64,000 nucleotides of DNA from Thereva unica (lineage: Eukaryota; Arthropoda; Insecta; Diptera; Therevidae), in NCBI GenBank assembly GCA_949987705.1, contig OX465284.1:105769310-105833309 (forward strand). The letters run 5' to 3'. This document shows, in pieces, positions 59,112-64,000 of the stretch. Made by a program: the position numbers and the translations under genes. A model generated the notes under the pieces. It made no database searches, was not told the DNA's origin, and saw nothing but the letters and a program-made list of their open reading frames with translations. How positions within the stretch are numbered: position 1 is the first letter of the stretch; each line of letters begins with the position of its first letter.

Positions 59112-59290
59112 CCACAGATTACGGGAAGCAGGGGATCGCTCATTCAGCTTGTCAGCTTTAGTAGTAGCCCCTCGACCCTCACAGAGTCGAAAGCCTTCTT
59201 CAAGTCTACAAGACATGCTCCCGCACACTGTTTCTTACTGCAGTTTCACTGTATGTCGGACAACAATTTTGCGCAAGCAATTTTATTGTA
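59112..59290 (-). pseudogene. LINE RT motif A scrap, minus strand
   Basis: Minus-strand SLVDLKKAFDSVRVEGLLLK (about 59150-59210) is RT motif A with its Asp, followed by a stop. Upstream on that strand the sequence is frame-shifted. It is placed tail-to-tail against the A-run of the plus-strand LINE. Confidence 0.75.
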
Positions 59291-59667
59291 TAAAGTAATT
59301 TAATGTTTTGTTTCATGAATGTGGACGAAGGAAGCACCCTTAACCAACTCAGCAATATCTAGATGGACAGTGGCGCACTTACCCAAGTACATAATGGAGT
59401 AATGCTCTACGCGGACATTTGACGAAAAATTGATACAATCACAAACATAAGATCCGTGTAGCCCCACAAAACTGCTTGGCTCCCATGAAAAGCTTGAATT
59501 TTTAACAAAGTTTCAAAAAAGCTTTTGCGACTGTTATGGATACATCGTCGTCTATAATGGCCCAGCGGGAAATGGAGTGCTCCAATAGCCATCTTTGAGC
59601 ACCCCAAAAGGAGCTTACAGCGCTCCCGTTCCAATACCAGTTCCATATACATAATTTTTAACATTAC

Positions 59668-59786
59668 GGGCGTTTTCAGTAATGCAGTATGCGTGCGCAA
59701 TTGACTTATTCAGTCATTGAAAGCTTCACACTTTCAATTGCTGAATAAGTCATTTGCGAACGCATCCTGCATTACTGAAAGCGCCC
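59668..59786. repeat. 119-bp palindrome, ~56-bp arms
   Basis: Arms 59668-59723 and 59731-59786 pair with a few mismatches around a 7-base loop: gggcgttttcagtaatgcag on the left with ctgcattactgaaagcgccc on the right. Confidence 0.9.
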
Positions 59787-59950
59787 TACATGCCATTGTA
59801 GGGGAGCTTACGTTTTTATGCTCCTCAAACTCGTTATAGGAGCATTATAAAAAAGTTTTTTAAAAAATAAATATTCATGGGCATGTGATCCTGTATCGAA
59901 AAGCTTTTATTTTGTTCATCTTTTGCAATTGCCTTTTTCTTTCCAAGCCC

Positions 59951-60090
59951 GAGAGTGGCTTTACCTAAGCAGTCCCCAAACTAAATTCAAACCACTTCCA
60001 AAGCTGCTTGTCCTCCGTATCGAACGAGAGCCGGGCTATTGAGTACGCTAATGTCACATTTTATGGTCACGAAAATAATTGCCCGTTTTC
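59951..60090 (+). repeat. Dispersed repeat shared with 50.95-51.09 kb
   Basis: Homologous in order and orientation to 50945-51085 (gagtggctttacctaagcag, aaaccac, gctgcttg, tatcgaacgagagccgg, tttatggtcac). Confidence 0.7.
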
Positions 60091-60412
60091 TTTTTTTCTA
60101 TGAAAACTCCATGAAAGCTCCCTTGAGAGTGCTCCAATTAAGCTCCCCTGTGCATCGCTCCAAATTTTTCCCACTGGAGGATGTTAAAGACAAAAGCTCC
60201 CTATAAAAGCTGTTTTGTTCGAATGCAAAGCTTGAATTTTCAACAAACTTTCAGAAAAGCTTTTACTTGTGGGTTTATATATTCTTGTCTATAACGAGGA
60301 TTACAGACCAAAGCTCCCCACAAAAGCTGCTATAAAGCTTGAATTTACAAAAGTTTCAAAAAAAAGCTTTTACGTCGGGATTCATACATCCTCGTCTATA
60401 AAGGGCAATAAA

Positions 60413-61679
60413 GATGAAAAAGTCTAAGAAATCTGTTGCTTATTAAAGACTGATGACCAGCATATGGGTCCTCCAGATAATAATGTGTGAAATTTTAGAT
60501 TATGAATATATATTTTTTTAATTCTCGACCACTTTTAGTTGAGAGTCAGTAAGTGCACTCATTGCTTCAGCCGCCGCAGTTATATTTTTGTTGTAACAAG
60601 TACTTTAAGGTGTTTTGTTTATTCTGGCACGAAATTGTGTGCTTTTTTGATGGAAAAATTTGATACCCCAAAAAGTATCTTTGAATGTAGCTGGAAAAAA
60701 TTTATTCTTTTTAGCAAATACTTTCAAAGCACTTAACAGAATATTTTTCTATATAAAGTCTGCTATTTGTCTTCTTCAGAAGTGTGAGTGGATAATTGTG
60801 TAGTGCATGTCACATTTCAGCTAGTTGGATTTTGTTATATGACTTGTCACTCCACTTAACGTCAGGCTAGAAATTTACGAGAGTTCCTTTTTAAGATAAT
60901 ATGACTTCTTACCCTTACCCCCCTGACTTCAACAACAAAGGACAAGTTTTTGTTAGTATTCTGTTTTTTTGATGACTACACATATCGCAACAAAGTTTTT
61001 GACATATTTTATGGAACTGGGGTTATTTGATTTTAGATTAATTAAGAAACAAAATTTTACTGGAGTTACTTTTGTAGATTTAATTTTAAAGTTTAATTCT
61101 GAGATCTGTGGGTGTGTTTGTGTTAAATTAATTTAATTACAGTAAAAGTTTCATTCTGACTTGAATTTGTCATGATCAATCTCAAGTAGAGAAATTAATG
61201 TCGTGTATGTGTTTTAGTTTCAAGTTTACGTGGTTAATTTTTTTTATCAAATTTCAAGTTTTAAACAAAACGATAAAGTTTCTATTTTTTGTCATATCCA
61301 ACTTTCACTGGAAAATTCAGATACTTTCTCGACTGTGGCTTAATGTTGAACTTTATTTTACCAGAACACTCTTTATGGATGTTGCTCCTTCCTGGTTACA
61401 TGTCCTGAGGAATCATAATTCCTAAGCACGTGCTTCCCTTTTCCTCTAGAGTGCAATATATGTCAGAGTTAACAAGAAGTAAAATAAGGCATTTGAAACC
61501 TGAGGCAATTTCGTCCTTTTTATTATAACCACCAGGATATTTATTTTTATGAGCCGAAAAGGGACTTACAAAAACACTCTTTGCTTATAAAAGATTTAAG
61601 CAGATTTAATACCTGATGGGAAACTATCATTAAAATTTGTTACGTTTACTAAAAAACAAAATCAATAAATTTCCCTTAA
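60413..61679. other. AT-rich DNA, nothing recognised
   Basis: No coding or repeat signal supported. Confidence 0.45.
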
Positions 61680-61745
61680 GTGTTTACTCATACAAATCGG
61701 CTATTTTCGAAAGTGTTTACTCATACAAAGCGGCTATTTTCTTCG
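61680..61745. repeat. 33-bp tandem duplication
   Basis: gtgtttactcatacaaatcg and gctattttcgaa repeat once after 33 bp, with one substitution in the body and small changes at the end. Confidence 0.9.
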
Positions 61746-62495
61746 AATGTGTGTCAGACAGATTGGCCTCGGTAGTAGCTGCTGTAAAATAGAATTTAAT
61801 TTACCTAAAAGCATACATGCATAGCCGTGAATTCCTTATTAGCTTTTTCCCAGATAAATTGCAAGTAAATGTGTCTGAGTGGTATCCTTGAAGGAAATGG
61901 CTATACCCATAGTTTCGCCGAAGATCTTGTACATATAAACACTTCCGCTTGGTAATGTGTATTTTTTCGCCTTATAAGCTGAAGTTGCACCAATCAAGAT
62001 TTATTGCTTTTATACAAAATAAGGATTCTGCTAATGGAAGTAAATTTCGAGAAGGTCATTAATTTTTTTTTCAGCACGAAAATAAACTTTGGATGAGGTT
62101 CTTATCGTGATAGCTGAGTAATTAATAAATAATTAATTTAAGAGGTGAATATCGTGATGAGGAAAGGTACCGTCAAATTCATCATCAATCAATTTATTAT
62201 ATAGTCTCTACTGGATTAGAAAACCATAAGTCATGCTCATTTTTTTTTTTGTGGTTCGGGTGAGTACTTCGATGAGCAGGAATTTAAGGAAAAAAGTTTG
62301 TTTATGAATCATAAAATGCAAGACTTGTCTTCATTGTGAATTTTTATCTTTCACGATTGCCTCTAAGGTTTGGGTCTAGTCCTCACCACATCCATAGCCT
62401 ATAGGTTTATTCGGCGAGAGCTCTAGCTTAGAAAAATCACAAGAGTGATGATACACGGATCAATGCATTGACCAAGTCCTACGTCATTAATAAGC
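61746..62495. other. AT-rich DNA, nothing recognised
   Basis: No coding or repeat signal supported. Confidence 0.45.
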
Positions 62496-62499
62496 CAAG

Positions 62500-62710
62500 G
62501 GCGTATACATGATGAGTTAAATAGTTGAGTTGAGATTGAGTTGAAAATAAAGAGACATTACAAGTCAACTACTGTACTCGCGTGTACATGCATGAGTTTA
62601 ACTTAACCCAGGTAGCAAAGGTGAATCGAGTTCAGTAGACCCTAAAACAACTCGACCCGTGTCTTCGTGTAGTTGAACTCGGGTTCAACCTGAGTTCTAA
62701 TACGTACTAA
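62500..62710. repeat. TTGAGTTGA-rich repeat, second locus
   Basis: gcgtatacatgatgagttaa, then gttgagttgagattgag and later aactcgac / gttgaactcgggttcaacc. These match the reversed right part of the element at 32906-33319 (ccgtatatgatgttgagttg). Ends are not clear. Confidence 0.55.
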
Positions 62711-63225
62711 GAGTGTGGTTCGCCGGAGTCAGTGCATTGTGCTGTGATTTTACCGGAGCTGGAGCAGTCGCCGAGCAGACCTTTTACAAAGGGTATGTCT
62801 ATAGAGAAGATGGGTACTCTTCGAATCAATCGGATCCTCGCAGAAGAGAGACTGCGGCAATAGGTATCACTTTTATCAAAAAAATCCCCCTTGTGGCGCT
62901 CTCAGTCATCCGTCGAGGAAGACGAATACGCTGGCACAGAAATGCCGTCGTACCCCAAAGGTTGTTCGTATTAGGATCTGTGCTTCCTCAACTTACGTCT
63001 TCGCAGAGGTGAGCAAATAACGAGGACGTAAACTGCCTACTAACGGTTCTTTACGATAGCGACCACTACGGACTCTCGAACACGGTGAAAATGCCACGCG
63101 AATCGATCGAGCTGGAATAATATGATCCACTGCACCCCTATGCTTACCATAGGGCATACTGGCCACGTTTTTATAAAATAATTGCCCGCACCACACAGAC
63201 CACCACCGACAGATAGAAATTTCAC
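62711..63225. other. GC-richer DNA, possibly decayed LINE 5' part
   Basis: Base composition matches the LINE that follows, but no endonuclease motif is readable. Confidence 0.35.
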
Positions 63226-63229
63226 TAAC

Positions 63230-64000
63230 AATGAAATTGACTCCAGACAGAAAGATATGGATCAAATCATTGTACAAACGATGGATCGAACCTTAACTGA
63301 GGCTAAAAAACCAGACTGCTACAGGAACTCCATAATTGGCAGCCTACAAACGCAGAAAAATAAGATCCGGTCCATAAAACCCAGTTGCCCAGGTATGTTT
63401 CCGCAGATAAATAAAACCTTTAGGAGGAGGATCCATAATTGACTGGAGAAGTTACAATTACCTGGGAATCTTCACATTGCTGCGAAAAAATGCTTTCAAT
63501 TCAGCAAGGTGGAGCAAATTTGTTGAGGCGTTGATCAAGCTAGACACAACAAAGTACCTTGTGGGACTAGCAGCTGAGAACTTTCAGTGTAGGTCGTTCT
63601 TCATTGTAATTCAGAAGATGGTCCGAAGATGTTCAGGACAACATACGCTGTTCCGCAGGGTTCCGCCCTGGGTCCTCTCCTGTGGATCGCAATGTCCAAT
63701 GATGTGTCGGGGCTTGGTCCTCCAAAGAAAGCAGTGGCGATCGGGTTTGCATATGACATCGGGGTATAGTTGTCGTAGGAAAATACCCAGATGACATCGA
63801 ACTGTGTGCGAATCTGGGAGATAAACGCGTGGTTAGAACGCACTGGGTTTTAAGCTTGCTGAGCACAAAACTGAAGCGGTGCTCATTAGCAAACGGAGAA
63901 AGCTAGTGTCCTTAAGGATCAAGATAACGGACCAGTTCATACTCTGAGGTTTCTGGGAGTAGCCTTTGACAGCGATTTGTGCAGCACTCGCAAAAATGCT
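63230..64000 (+). pseudogene. LINE RT remnant running off the window (R1/Jockey-like)
   Basis: A linker-like stretch (MDQIIVQTMDRTLTEAKK) precedes the RT. Motif A reads KNAFNSARWSKFVEALIKLD (about 63483-63545) in the AFNSAxW style of R1-like RTs, with the upstream catalytic Asp not seen. Across frames AVPQGSALGPLLWIAM follows (about 63650-63700), then AVAIGFAYDIGV with F-A-Y-D for the expected F-A-D-D (about 63735-63768), INAWLERTGF, KTEAVLISKRRKLVSLRI, and FLGVAFDSDLC at the window edge. Frame breaks occur between blocks. The rest of the element lies beyond 64000. Confidence 0.8.

Larger units (their letters stand above)
59470..60412 (+). repeat. Block of ~105-bp repeats with an internal palindrome
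   Basis: Three units in the same orientation, at about 59465-59565, 60195-60303 and 60304-60412. Each has agctccc, then aagcttgaatttt, caacaaa, tttcaaaaaagctttt, and a 'tatacatcctcgtctata'-type end. The last two are adjacent. Between the first and second lie the palindrome at 59668-59786 and the dispersed repeat at 59951-60085. No coding signal. Confidence 0.8.

Noticed and set aside
60195..60412. CRISPR-like array
   Set aside because: Units are directly adjacent without distinct spacers and the DNA is eukaryotic.

Overview
This is nuclear DNA from a eukaryote, almost certainly an arthropod and most likely an insect. It is AT-rich, intron- or intergenic-like, and dense with decayed mobile elements. 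The elements are non-LTR retrotransposons of the RNase H-bearing I/LOA/R1-like group and of an RTE/CR1-like group, Ty3/gypsy integrase remnants, hAT-like miniature elements with 8-bp target duplications, tRNA-derived SINEs and several large foldback palindromes. A fly (Diptera) fits the mix of LINE clades and the short TATG/CATA microsatellites, but that is inference; the species was not identified. No operon, rRNA, CRISPR or bacterial feature is present, and no complete multi-exon host gene could be recognised. There is one 200-base assembly gap (34654-34853).

Layout. 0-5 kb: a decayed LINE reverse transcriptase (RT), a reverse-oriented hAT-like MITE, a SINE, the C-terminus of another LINE, and a gypsy integrase remnant. 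5-12 kb: mostly unrecognised AT-rich DNA with two copies of the hAT-like MITE, one of them composite. 12.3-15.3 kb: a 119-bp near-perfect palindrome, then an RTE/CR1-like element on the minus strand split by a second kind of hAT-like insertion that has a perfect 8-bp duplication. 15-25 kb: two more LINE clusters and SINE copies. 25-33 kb: LINE pieces, one of them split by a composite MITE with a perfect 8-bp duplication. 37.8-39.5 kb: a minus-strand LINE running from endonuclease into RT. 40.3-40.6 kb: one small acidic ORF, the only candidate host protein. 42.3-43.1 kb: an ~800-bp palindrome whose two arms encode the same 89-residue ORF. 43-52 kb: LINE RNase H pieces and a second gypsy integrase remnant. 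53.4-53.8 kb: another foldback. 54-60.4 kb: LINE remains, including the best-preserved element (57.55-59.1 kb, all four RNase H catalytic residues present), followed by a block of ~105-bp repeats around a further palindrome. 63.2-64 kb: a LINE RT that runs off the end.

There is no pathway here. The window is a record of successive insertions: old LINEs, then hAT-like elements landing in them with target duplications still readable, and foldback elements with very similar arms that look young. The strongest items for a second look are the composite hAT-like MITE family, the palindromes (possible sources of long hairpin RNA) and the acidic ORF at 40342-40557.
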